Assembly (NCBI GenBank): GCA_014860455.1
Contig: JACZJQ010000098.1
Location: 1-64,000 of the forward strand
Reading direction: 5' to 3'
Source: Bryobacteraceae bacterium
GTDB lineage: Bacteria; Acidobacteriota; Terriglobia; Bryobacterales; Bryobacteraceae
Length of the DNA: 64,000 nucleotides
A program made the translations under genes and the position numbers. Below are positions 20,380-28,062 of this stretch, in pieces (the first letter of the stretch is position 1; each line of letters begins with the position of its first letter). The notes under the pieces were generated by a model. The model saw nothing but the letters and a program-made list of their open reading frames with translations, ran no database searches and was not told the DNA's origin.

Positions 20380-21486
20380 ATGACGCGTCCTGGCATGTTG
20401 CTGATCGCCGCGGTGCTGACGCTGCAGGCGCAGCCACCGAGAAGATACTCGATTCCCCTGATCGACATTTCCGCGGAATCGTCGCGGCAGGTGGTGGTGG
20501 ACCGCGAGCCGGGTCAGTATCTGGGACACCCGACAACAGCCCTGATGCCCGACAACAGGACGATCCTCATCGTCTATCCCAAAGGCCACGGGCGCGGTCC
20601 GATCGTCTTCAAACGATCCGAAGACGGCGGCAAGACGTGGTCCCAGCGTCTACCTGTTCCCGAGAACTGGGCCACCTCGAAGGAGACGCCGACCATCCAC
20701 TTGATCACACCGAGGCGGCTGATCCTATTCTCCGGGCTCTATCCGATTCGCATGGCGGAGTCCACCGACGGCGGTCTCACCTGGTCCGGCCTGGAACCGA
20801 TCGGCGATTTCGGCGGCATCGTGGCCATGTCGGCGGTGGTTCCGCTGGCCGGCGGCGAACTGATGGCCGTGTTCCATGATGACGGCCGGTTTTTCCGCAA
20901 CGAGGGGAAGCCCGGCAAGTTCATCGTCTACAAGACCGTCTCCGCCGACAATGGCCGCTCGTGGAGCGAACCGGTCGAGATCGCCTCTCACGCTGACGCC
21001 CACCTCTGCGAACCCGGCATCATCCGCTCGCCCGACGGCAAGCAGCTGGCCATGCTGATGCGGGAGAACAGCCGTAAGTTCAACTCGTTTGTTTCGTTCA
21101 GCAACGACGAAGGCGCGACCTGGAGCCAACCCCGCCAGTTGCCGGGTGCGCTGACCGGCGACCGTCACGCAGGCGTCTATGCGCCCGACGGCCGGCTGTT
21201 CATCACCTTCCGCGACACCACGCTCGAAAGCCCGACGCGCGGCGACTGGGTGGCCTGGGTGGGCCGTTACGAGGACATAGTGCAAGGCAGGCAAGGCCAG
21301 TACCGCGTCCGGTTGATGGACAACACCAAGGGCGACGATTGCTGCTATCCCGGCATCGAGAAGTTGCCCGACGGGACCATCGTCACCACCACCTACGGCC
21401 ACTGGACGCAAGGCGAGCAGCCCTACATCGTCAGCATCCGGTTGAAGCTGGATGAACTCGACGCCAAGGCGAAATCGAAGCGCTAA
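20380..21486 (+). CDS. Secreted sialidase/BNR-repeat protein
   Basis: Exo-sialidase-like six-bladed propeller, 368 residues with a short signal peptide (MTRPGMLLIAAVLTLQAQ). Four Asp-box (BNR) motifs are visible: SEDGGKTW, STDGGLTW, SADNGRSW and SNDEGATW. The fold is well supported; true sialic-acid cleavage is not, because Asp-box propellers in these bacteria also act on other glycans. The gene is divergent from bfr and is followed 45 bases later by another exported protein. Confidence 0.87.
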   Translation: MTRPGMLLIAAVLTLQAQPPRRYSIPLIDISAESSRQVVVDREPGQYLGHPTTALMPDNRTILIVYPKGHGRGPIVFKRSEDGGKTWSQRLPVPENWATSKETPTIHLITPRRLILFSGLYPIRMAESTDGGLTWSGLEPIGDFGGIVAMSAVVPLAGGELMAVFHDDGRFFRNEGKPGKFIVYKTVSADNGRSWSEPVEIASHADAHLCEPGIIRSPDGKQLAMLMRENSRKFNSFVSFSNDEGATWSQPRQLPGALTGDRHAGVYAPDGRLFITFRDTTLESPTRGDWVAWVGRYEDIVQGRQGQYRVRLMDNTKGDDCCYPGIEKLPDGTIVTTTYGHWTQGEQPYIVSIRLKLDELDAKAKSKR

Positions 21487-21531
21487 ACGCTGGCCTCGGC
21501 CATGTGCGGATTCCGATATGATGGCGGCGTT

Positions 21532-22914
21532 ATGCTCACGCGCCGCTCTCTTCTCTCACTTCTCGGGGTCTCGCCGCTGGCCGCGCAATCGCGCACTGCC
21601 GGGTTGCCGAATGTGGGGCTCAAGGCCGAGACCGGGCCGCCGCGTTCTGAGTGCGGAGTCGGCGCGCTAATGCCGTGGGCGGACGTGCTCTGGGCGGTCA
21701 CTTATAACTCGCACATGAAGGCGACGGGGACCGGGCTTGGCCTCTATGCGATCGATGACCAGTTGAATCCGAAACTGATGCACGTGCACAACGGAACGCA
21801 TGCCAACCGGTTGGTGCATAAGGAGTCGAGCACGTGCTTCATCGGGCCTTACGCTATCGACGCGAAAGGCAATTGGAAGTTTATCAAGGAGTTCGAAAAC
21901 CACCGCCTGACTGCCACGATGCGCCATCTCACTGATCCGGCCAACCGGGTCTATATGCAGACCATGGAGGGCTTGTTTTTCGAGATGGACGTGAACGACC
22001 TGAAGCCCCGTCAGATGTTCGATCTGATCAAGGAAGTGAAACTGGCCAAGCGGCCGCATTTCAAAGGCGGGCATACGGGACAGGGCCGGGTGATGGTTGC
22101 GAATAATGGGTTCTACGAATTTGGCGAGGAGGGGGCGGGCCTGTATGAATGGGACGGGAAGAGTCCATGGAGGAAATTGAGCGGCAAGCCTCACATGGAC
22201 TGCGCCGGGCGGATGGATATGCACGAAGTCGTATTCTGTACCGGCTGGGATGAGTGTTCGGTTCTGTTTTGGGCGCTGGTAAAGGGAGAGTGGCAAAAAT
22301 ACCGGCTCCCGAAGGGCAGCCACGCATTTGCTCACGCCTGGCAGACTGAGTGGATGCGGATCAGGGAAGTGGAAACCGAACATTATCTGATGGACATTCA
22401 AGGCACGTTCTTCGAACTGCAGCCGATGGCGTTTGAGGGCCGGATCTGGGGGGTGAAGCCGATTTGCCAGCATCTTAGGATCATCCCGGACTATTGCGCT
22501 TTCCGGGGCCTGCTGGCTCTCGGCGGCAATCAGAACACTCCGAATAACGACAACAACCCGTTGGGCGGACAGCCGCAATCGGGTATCTGGTTTGGCAAGA
22601 CCGACGATCTTTGGTCGTGGGGCAAGCCGCAGGGCTGGGGCGGGGTGTGGCGCAAGACACAGGTCAGGGCGGGTGAGCCGAGCGCGCCGTTCCTGATGAC
22701 CGGCTACGACAAAAAGGTGCTGCATCTGAAGGCCGGGGCGGGGCAGGTGAAGGTGGAAGTGGATTTCTTGGGGGATGGGACTTGGGAAACCTATGAGACG
22801 CTGCCGGGCGGCCGATATGTCCATCACGAGTTCCCACAAGGGTTTTCTGCGCATTGGGTCCGTCTCACCCCGACGGCATCATGCACGGCCACGGCCGAGT
22901 TCATTTACACCTGA
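21532..22914 (+). CDS. Tat-exported protein of unknown function
   Basis: 460 residues; I do not recognise the family. The N-terminus MLTRRSLLSLLGVSPLAAQ is a typical Tat leader and fixes the start at 21532. The body is rich in aromatic residues and beta-strand-like repeats containing the words GLYEWDGKSPW and GLYAIDDQL, suggesting a beta-propeller. The C-terminal 60 residues look like a small beta-sandwich. No catalytic motif is evident. It lies directly behind the sialidase on the same strand and may share its substrate. TATGAT is nine bases before the ATG. Confidence 0.78.
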   Translation: MLTRRSLLSLLGVSPLAAQSRTAGLPNVGLKAETGPPRSECGVGALMPWADVLWAVTYNSHMKATGTGLGLYAIDDQLNPKLMHVHNGTHANRLVHKESSTCFIGPYAIDAKGNWKFIKEFENHRLTATMRHLTDPANRVYMQTMEGLFFEMDVNDLKPRQMFDLIKEVKLAKRPHFKGGHTGQGRVMVANNGFYEFGEEGAGLYEWDGKSPWRKLSGKPHMDCAGRMDMHEVVFCTGWDECSVLFWALVKGEWQKYRLPKGSHAFAHAWQTEWMRIREVETEHYLMDIQGTFFELQPMAFEGRIWGVKPICQHLRIIPDYCAFRGLLALGGNQNTPNNDNNPLGGQPQSGIWFGKTDDLWSWGKPQGWGGVWRKTQVRAGEPSAPFLMTGYDKKVLHLKAGAGQVKVEVDFLGDGTWETYETLPGGRYVHHEFPQGFSAHWVRLTPTASCTATAEFIYT

Positions 22915-22961
22915 ATGAATGGGGTCGCCCGATGCTTTAGGATAGGAGTTTGAGGTTTGCA

Positions 22962-23228
22962 GTGAGACTTTTGCTTTGTCTGGCCCTTCTGAGCGCGGGG
23001 ATCGTGTGTTCTCAGGAGGCCGGGCGGGAGCTTCCTCCTTCGAATCTCGATCCGCCGTCCCAGGCTAGTCCACCTCCGCCAGTGAATGAAGAACCACAGC
23101 AAGAACCAACGTGGTCAATATTCGATTACGTGGACCCAACCGAGCCCCGGTTTTATGCCAAGCTCGGTCTCCTGTTGGGATCCGTGCTGCTGGCCAGGAA
23201 AGCCTATCGCCAGATGAAGGCGCACTGA
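22962..23228 (+). CDS. Small exported/membrane-anchored protein, unknown
   Basis: About 88 residues from a GTG at 22962 (GAGG six bases upstream); a TTG at 22950 is an alternative. A signal peptide (RLLLCLALLSAGIVC) is followed by a proline-rich linker (residues about 25-50) and a C-terminal hydrophobic segment (YAKLGLLLGSVLLA) with a basic tail. It looks like a small envelope protein. No known domain. Confidence 0.6.
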   Translation: MRLLLCLALLSAGIVCSQEAGRELPPSNLDPPSQASPPPPVNEEPQQEPTWSIFDYVDPTEPRFYAKLGLLLGSVLLARKAYRQMKAH

Positions 23229-23260
23229 TTCGGCTGCCGGCGCGTTAAATTATCACGCAC

Positions 23261-23292
23261 TAATAAAATGAGGGGCCACAGCGGCCCCTCAT
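23261..23292 (-). terminator. Terminator between convergent genes
   Basis: A 10-bp perfect stem (23268-23277 with 23283-23292, ATGAGGGGCC) with a 5-base loop. On the minus strand it is followed by TTTATTA, so it best terminates the zinc-knuckle gene. On the + strand the following CGTTTCTC is a weaker T tract. Confidence 0.75.
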
Positions 23293-23321
23293 CGTTTCTC
23301 CCCTACGCCGGACGGCGTCCT

Positions 23322-23582
23322 TTACTTATCTGGACAAGTGCGACTGTTATGGCCGGGCCTGTGGCAAACTGAGCAGACGCGTCCACCCGCTTTGCGTTCC
23401 CGGCGCCCGGATGAGCCGCGGCCGCCGGATTCCACTAGTTCATAGTCAAATCCAAGGTCTTTGAGCGAAGAAAGCTGGGCTTCGATCGCTTCGAGAATCC
23501 CACTCTTCGTTGCCTCGAGAAGAGTCTTTCTCTCGGCGTCCAGTTTCTTCAGTTTTTCGAGGGTTACGCTTACGTCGGGCAT
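23322..23582 (-). CDS. Small zinc-knuckle (CCHC) protein
   Basis: 86 residues. The first 50 are a predicted coiled coil rich in Leu, Lys and Glu. A short Gly/Arg-rich basic linker follows (GGRGSSGRRERKAGGR). The C-terminus is a CCHC zinc knuckle, CSVCHRPGHNSRTC (C-x2-C-x4-H-x4-C), a fold known to bind single-stranded nucleic acid and common in eukaryotes and retroviruses but rare in bacteria. A role in RNA or DNA binding is inferred. It stands alone with its own predicted promoter and terminator. Confidence 0.8.
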   Translation of the reverse strand: MPDVSVTLEKLKKLDAERKTLLEATKSGILEAIEAQLSSLKDLGFDYELVESGGRGSSGRRERKAGGRVCSVCHRPGHNSRTCPDK

Positions 23583-23588
23583 ATCAAC

Positions 23589-23617
23589 ACATTATCAGGA
23601 ACCCAAAGCCGCGGCAA
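23589..23617 (-). promoter_or_regulatory. Predicted promoter of the zinc-knuckle gene
   Basis: On the minus strand TTGCCG (23617-23612), a 17-base spacer and TAATGT (23594-23589). The -10 box ends six bases before the ATG, so the transcript would begin at the start codon itself. No ribosome-binding site is present, consistent with a leaderless mRNA. Confidence 0.55.
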
Positions 23618-23725
23618 TCTTTATTTTGTGTGTTTTTTCTCGCTATTGAGAAGTACATCTCAGTTAGAAGACTATCAAGGATGCGGTTATGCGCTTCGAC
23701 GGAAAACCGCGCAGGAGTGAGTTTG

Positions 23726-24862
23726 CTACCCGTTGAGCGGCGTTTCAGAACCGAACTCGCGGGCGTAAGTGCGGCGGAAGAAACCGTCCGTCATACCGGC
23801 GATATAGTCGCAGGCGACGCGATGCAGCGGCAGGCGGGCGGTCCTACCCAGGTGCGGCTCCGGAAGACGTTCGGGAGACTGGACGTAGTGCTCGAACAGG
23901 CGCCATATCTGATCAGTAGCCCGGCGGCGTTCGGCCTGCAGCGGTTCAATGGAGTAGACCCGCCGGTGGAGAAAGTCCTTCAACTGGCGGGTCGCCGCCG
24001 CCGCGTCCTGGCGCATAGTCACCAGCCTGCGCCCGGCGCGCCGCACGTCCTCGACATCCTTGCAGCCGCTTGCCGCGACCGCATCGCGGGTGCCCTCGAT
24101 CAGCCCGGAGGCCAGCAGGTCGATGAGCTTCCGCAGCGCCTCCTGGAACAGGATGCCGTCCTGGGCTTCGGGATAGAGGGAGCGCACCTCTCCGAACAGA
24201 GACCCGTAGCCGGGCACGCTGGCGGCGATCTCCCCGATCGAGAAGAGCCCTGCCGAGTAGCCGTCGTCGAGGTCGGCGGTGTTGTAGGCGATCTCATCGG
24301 CGAGGTCGATCAGTTGGGCCTCGACCGGTGGACGCAAGCCTGGCAGGTATTCTTTGAACTCGGGGCGCTCGCCGGGCAGGAAGTCGCGGGAGTGTTTCAC
24401 CATGCCCTCCCTGACCTCGAAGGTGAGGTTCAGGCCGGGGAAGCGGGCGTAGCGCGACTCAAAGTATTCGACGATGTGCAGGGCGTGGACATTATGGTCG
24501 AAGGAGTCGCCGAAACGCTTCATGGCCGCGTTCAAGGCATCCTCTCCGGCGTGGGCAAACGGCGGGTGACCTATGTCGTGGGCGAGCGACAGGGCCTCGG
24601 TGAAGTCCTCGTCCAGGCCGAGCGCCGAAGCGGCGGTACGGGCGATCTGGGCAACCTCGATGGTGTGCGTCAGGCGGTTACGGAAATGGTCCGAAAAGCC
24701 CTCGCCGAAGACTTGCGTCTTATCCTCCAGGCGGCGGAAGGCGCGTGCGTGGACGATGCGGTCGCGATCACGCTGGAACTCACTGCGGAAGGGATGTGGG
24801 GCTTCGGGGTAGCGGCGCCCCGCGAGTCTGTCAACCGGAAAGCGGAAGGCTACAAGGCTCAC
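23726..24862 (-). CDS. dgt: Deoxyguanosinetriphosphate triphosphohydrolase-like protein
   Basis: HD-domain dNTP triphosphohydrolase, 378 residues, removes triphosphate from dGTP and related dNTPs. The metal site is visible as RLTHTIEVAQ (His66), LAHDIGHPPFAH (His95, Asp96) and a later Asp in DLADEIAYNTADL. RDRDRIVHARAFRRL is the family N-terminal signature. The GTG start at 24862 overlaps the stop of the upstream TPR gene (GTGA), so the two are coupled. Length matches the shorter bacterial dGTPase subclass. Confidence 0.93.
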   Translation of the reverse strand: MSLVAFRFPVDRLAGRRYPEAPHPFRSEFQRDRDRIVHARAFRRLEDKTQVFGEGFSDHFRNRLTHTIEVAQIARTAASALGLDEDFTEALSLAHDIGHPPFAHAGEDALNAAMKRFGDSFDHNVHALHIVEYFESRYARFPGLNLTFEVREGMVKHSRDFLPGERPEFKEYLPGLRPPVEAQLIDLADEIAYNTADLDDGYSAGLFSIGEIAASVPGYGSLFGEVRSLYPEAQDGILFQEALRKLIDLLASGLIEGTRDAVAASGCKDVEDVRRAGRRLVTMRQDAAAATRQLKDFLHRRVYSIEPLQAERRRATDQIWRLFEHYVQSPERLPEPHLGRTARLPLHRVACDYIAGMTDGFFRRTYAREFGSETPLNG

Positions 24863-25566
24863 TTGCCCTTGGAAAGGTCGGCCAGCAGGGTAAGGGCGGT
24901 GCGGCCGGCGGTGGTGTTCTCAGTTTTCAGCGGTTCGAGAAGCTTGCGCGCTTCTTCGGGTTTCGTTGGGGCGATCAGCTTGGCCAGTTCGATCGTGGCC
25001 TGTTGCTGACCCACAAAGGTGCTGGGGCTGTTGACCAGTTCTCTGAGCAGAGTCTCGGCCTCGGCCATCTTACCCTCTGACCTGGCAATGCCTGCCAGCG
25101 CCAGCTTGGCCAGCGAACCGTACTCCTTGCCGCCATCCTTGACGGCGTCGGAGAGGTACTTCCGGGCTTCGGCGATGTTGCCCTGGTCGGCAGCGTTGAC
25201 ACCCAGCAGGTAGCTGGCCACGCCCGCCTCTTCGCTGCCCGCGTTCCTGGAGATCAGGCCGGAGAATTCTTTCTTGATAGCCGCCTGGCGGGCCTCTTCG
25301 GTAGGATAGACCTTCATCCGCCCGCCCATGTCGTCGGCTCCGACGGTCGAGTTGTAGACTTCCATCGACGCCGAGAGTTCGGCGATCCGGGCCGCCTTGC
25401 GGGACTTCATGAAATAGAAGATTCCAGTGCCGGCGATCACCAGCGCGAGCACGATGGCGCCGTAGCGGATGAAGCTGCCGCGGTGCTTTTCGAAAAACTC
25501 AACAGAATGAGCGACTTCCTGGACAAACTTGTCGGACTTCAGGTCGTGACGGGTAGTGCGATCCAC
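24859..25566 (-). CDS. Membrane-anchored TPR protein, YfgM-like
   Basis: 235 residues. One membrane segment at about 34-52 follows a short cytoplasmic N-terminus, then TPR-like helical repeats (GVASYLLGVNAADQGNIAEA, LAKLALAGIARSEGKMAEAE) extend to the end. This is the layout of YfgM/BamB-associated anchored TPR proteins, which help envelope protein traffic. The GTG start at 25566 has GGAG six bases upstream. Cotranscribed with dgt. Function by fold only. Confidence 0.8.
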   Translation of the reverse strand: MDRTTRHDLKSDKFVQEVAHSVEFFEKHRGSFIRYGAIVLALVIAGTGIFYFMKSRKAARIAELSASMEVYNSTVGADDMGGRMKVYPTEEARQAAIKKEFSGLISRNAGSEEAGVASYLLGVNAADQGNIAEARKYLSDAVKDGGKEYGSLAKLALAGIARSEGKMAEAETLLRELVNSPSTFVGQQQATIELAKLIAPTKPEEARKLLEPLKTENTTAGRTALTLLADLSKGK

Positions 25567-25629
25567 AGATTACTCCAAACTACATAGTTTAGCACGCGCC
25601 TTTGCTCCCACCCCCTGTCGAGGTGCGCC

Positions 25630-26283
25630 CTATACCCCGATGATGCGGCGTTCGATGGCAAACTTCACCAGCCCGGCGATGTCGAAGATGCCCAGTTTCC
25701 TCATCAGGCTGGAGCGGTATGTGTCGACGGTCTTGCTGCTCAGGTTCAGACGGGCGGCGATCTCCTTGGCGCGCACCCCCTCGATGAGCAATGAGAAGAC
25801 CTGGTGCTCCCGCGCGCTCAGCGTGGCGAGCGGATCGTCGATTGCGCCCCGGGCTCTCTCCGAGAACAACGCCTGAACGTCGATTTCGGGCGAGACATAG
25901 ACGCCGCCCTCGGCCACCCGCTCGAGGCAGTCGACCAAGGCCTTGCCGCCGGCGGTTGCGACGAAATAGCCCTGAGCCCCGGCGCGTAACGCCTCGATAA
26001 CCGTCTTGCGGTCAGTCCGGGCGGATGTAAGGATGATGCTGGTTTCAATGCCCTCCTCGCGCGCCTGGCGCAGCACTTCAAGGGCATAAACGCGGGAGAG
26101 GGAGAGGCTGAGAAGCGCAAGATCAGGGGACACGCGGCGCAACGCGGCGAGCGCGGCTTCCCCATCGGCGGCCAACGCAGCCACGGTAAACCGGCCGGAG
26201 GACTCGCAGATGCTGGCGATTCCGTCGCGCAGCAGCGCCGAGTCCTCGGCCACGACAACCGTCGGCAGCGTTGTCCGCGTCAC
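25630..26283 (-). CDS. LuxR/NarL-type regulator with degenerate receiver domain
   Basis: 217 residues: receiver-like domain at 8-125 and LuxR helix-turn-helix at about 150-212 (LSAREHQVFSLLIEG, AARLNLSSKTVDTY). The acidic pair Glu13-Asp14 is kept, but the phosphoacceptor Asp is replaced by Ser59 (LALLSLSLS), and the conserved Lys after the GYF stretch is replaced (GYFVATAG). It is therefore unlikely to be activated by aspartyl phosphorylation. GTG start; four bases after the STAS gene, so it belongs to the RsbW-RsbV operon. DNA target unknown. Confidence 0.9.
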   Translation of the reverse strand: MTRTTLPTVVVAEDSALLRDGIASICESSGRFTVAALAADGEAALAALRRVSPDLALLSLSLSRVYALEVLRQAREEGIETSIILTSARTDRKTVIEALRAGAQGYFVATAGGKALVDCLERVAEGGVYVSPEIDVQALFSERARGAIDDPLATLSAREHQVFSLLIEGVRAKEIAARLNLSSKTVDTYRSSLMRKLGIFDIAGLVKFAIERRIIGV

Positions 26284-26287
26284 CAGC

Positions 26288-26635
26288 CTAGCTTTGGAAG
26301 CTGGCCAGGCCCGCGGCTTCGTCGTCGTAAACTTCGAAGACCGTGTAGAGCTTGGTGATCTGCAGCAGGTCCTGGATCCGCTTGGTTAGCGACAGCAGCT
26401 TCAGCTTTCCGCCGGCGTTGGCCACGGTCGTGAAGCCGGAAACCATCTCGCCGATGCCGGAACTGTCGATGTAGGTGATGTTGGCAAGGTTGACGAGGAT
26501 GTTCTTCTGGCCCTTCGCGACAAGACTCTTGATCGAGTCGCGAAAATCAGACGATCCTTCGCCGAGCGTGATGCGCCCCTTGGCGTCGATCACGGTCACG
26601 TCGCCGACCTGCCGGGTAGTTAGAGTAACGCTCAT
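26288..26635 (-). CDS. STAS-domain anti-sigma factor antagonist, RsbV/SpoIIAA-like
   Basis: 115 residues forming a single STAS domain. The phosphorylatable Ser lies in ITYIDSSGIGEMV. In partner-switching systems, this protein releases a target from the RsbW-like kinase when unphosphorylated. ATG 26635 starts the domain and has GGAGG about 13 bases upstream; the frame open further upstream lies within the rsbW end and is not needed. It sits between the RsbW-like kinase and the LuxR-type regulator. Confidence 0.92.
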   Translation of the reverse strand: MSVTLTTRQVGDVTVIDAKGRITLGEGSSDFRDSIKSLVAKGQKNILVNLANITYIDSSGIGEMVSGFTTVANAGGKLKLLSLTKRIQDLLQITKLYTVFEVYDDEAAGLASFQS

Positions 26636-26654
26636 TTTTTTACTGAGACCTCCT

Positions 26655-27125
26655 TCATTCTTCAGAAACCTGCGGCGGGCTTTCTGTTCCCGCCCTGACA
26701 AACTTACGCAAAACCGCTGTCGTGCCTCCGCCGTCGGCGGGAGCAACCAACAATTCATCGACAAAGGCCCGGATCAGCGCCAAGCCCCGGCCTGACTGGC
26801 TCAGCAGATTCTCTTCCGCCAGAGGGTCTGCTACCCCCTTTGTGTCGAACCCGTCGCCCTGATCCTGGATGCGTACTTCGATCTGCCCGGGGAACACGAG
26901 GATCCGGAATCCGACCGTCTTGTTCGAACTGTAGCGGTTGCCGTGGACCACGGCGTTCACCATCGCTTCGCGCACGGCGTATCCGAACCGGAAGACGTCC
27001 TCCTCGGGCATCCCGGCGCGCTCGGCCGCGGCGATCGCGTGGTTCTCGGCCACATCGACGCTTTCGAGGCTCGATTCGAGCACGAGTTCCGCTACCGGTT
27101 TCGGGCTGTGATTGCCGGCCGACAT
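26655..27125 (-). CDS. Anti-sigma factor serine kinase, RsbW/SpoIIAB-like
   Basis: 156-residue GHKL ATPase. The N box is EAMVNAVVHGN, the G1 box DQGDGFD and the G2 box GRGLALI. It would phosphorylate the STAS protein encoded 19 bases downstream and bind a partner, classically an alternative sigma factor. No sigma factor gene lies beside it; the third gene is the LuxR-type regulator. AGGGAAG just before ATG 27125 supports the start. Confidence 0.92.
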   Translation of the reverse strand: MSAGNHSPKPVAELVLESSLESVDVAENHAIAAAERAGMPEEDVFRFGYAVREAMVNAVVHGNRYSSNKTVGFRILVFPGQIEVRIQDQGDGFDTKGVADPLAEENLLSQSGRGLALIRAFVDELLVAPADGGGTTAVLRKFVRAGTESPPQVSEE

Positions 27126-27256
27126 CTTCCCTGCTTGTATTGGCGTTGAGCCGAACGAACTTAGTACGTTAAGCCACTGCTCCGTGCTACGTCAAGCCGC
27201 GGGCGGGGCGTGCAACCCGACACCGCGAGAGACCGTCAAAAGCCTCCCAACCTACT

Positions 27257-28039
27257 TTACACGACCTCGGCATGATGGTTCACGGGTCCGCAACCGTTCC
27301 CCAGCCCAGGGTTGGTCCGAATCGCGCTTGTGACATACCGCTTCGCCCGGCCGGCCGCATCGGGAAGAGCCATTCCCAAGGCCAGACAGGCGGTGATCGC
27401 TGCCGAGTACGTGCAGCCAGTGCCGTGCGTATGCGGCGTGCCGAGCCGCTCGCAAACGTACTCATGGAATGCCGCCCCGTCATACAGGACGTCCAGGGCC
27501 GCCCCTTCGAGATGGCCTCCCTTCACCAGCACTTTCGCTCCCGTGAGCCCATGAATCCGCCTGGCCGATTCCTTCATGTGCTCCACCGTGGAAACCTCGA
27601 TTCCCGCCAGCGCCGCGGCCTCGGGCAGGTTTGGCGTGACCAAAGCAGCATTGGGCAGCAACTCGCCTAAGAGCGCCTCGCGCGCCGAGGCGTCGACCAG
27701 AGGGGCGCCGTGTTTGCTGATCATCACCGGGTCAACGACCAGGGGGAATCTGAATTCCCTGGCCAGCGCGGCCACGGCACGCACAATGCCGGCGTTTCCA
27801 AGTGCGCCGGTCTTGGCCGCATGAGGCGGGATATCCTCGATCACAGCCAGGATCTGCTGGGTGACCAGATCCGGATCCAGCGTCTCGACACGGGCGACGG
27901 TCAGCGAGTTCTGCACGGTCAGCAGCGTGATGGCCGCCTCGCCATACACCCCAAACTGGTGGAAGACCTTCAGGTCGGCCTGGATGCCCGCGCCGCCGCT
28001 GGGATCGGAACCGGCAATCGTCAAGGCTACGCGTTTCAC
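27257..28039 (-). CDS. thiD: Hydroxymethylpyrimidine/phosphomethylpyrimidine kinase
   Basis: Makes HMP pyrophosphate in thiamine synthesis; 260 residues of the ribokinase fold. The N-terminal signature is TIAGSDPSGGAGIQADLK, followed by KTGALGN, VDPVMISKHG, LVTPNLPEA and the catalytic anion-hole sequence GTGCTYSAAITA with its Gly-Cys. The start is GTG 28039, 23 bases after the preceding gene; AGGA is close to it. No TPP riboswitch is visible upstream, since the gene is last in a four-gene row. Confidence 0.95.
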   Translation of the reverse strand: MKRVALTIAGSDPSGGAGIQADLKVFHQFGVYGEAAITLLTVQNSLTVARVETLDPDLVTQQILAVIEDIPPHAAKTGALGNAGIVRAVAALAREFRFPLVVDPVMISKHGAPLVDASAREALLGELLPNAALVTPNLPEAAALAGIEVSTVEHMKESARRIHGLTGAKVLVKGGHLEGAALDVLYDGAAFHEYVCERLGTPHTHGTGCTYSAAITACLALGMALPDAAGRAKRYVTSAIRTNPGLGNGCGPVNHHAEVV

Positions 28040-28062
28040 ATCCTCAGTTTAGCCGCCCGGCC

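Noticed and set aside
23510-25009. Long open frame of about 500 codons on the + strand
   Set aside because: It is antisense to dgt and the TPR gene, whose domain motifs are clear; high GC makes long antisense frames common. The same applies to 12512-13648, 61011-62285, 4262-5287 and 47283-48251.
28030-28062. TPP riboswitch for thiD
   Set aside because: thiD is the last gene of a row with 23 bases before it; no thi-box sequence is visible there.
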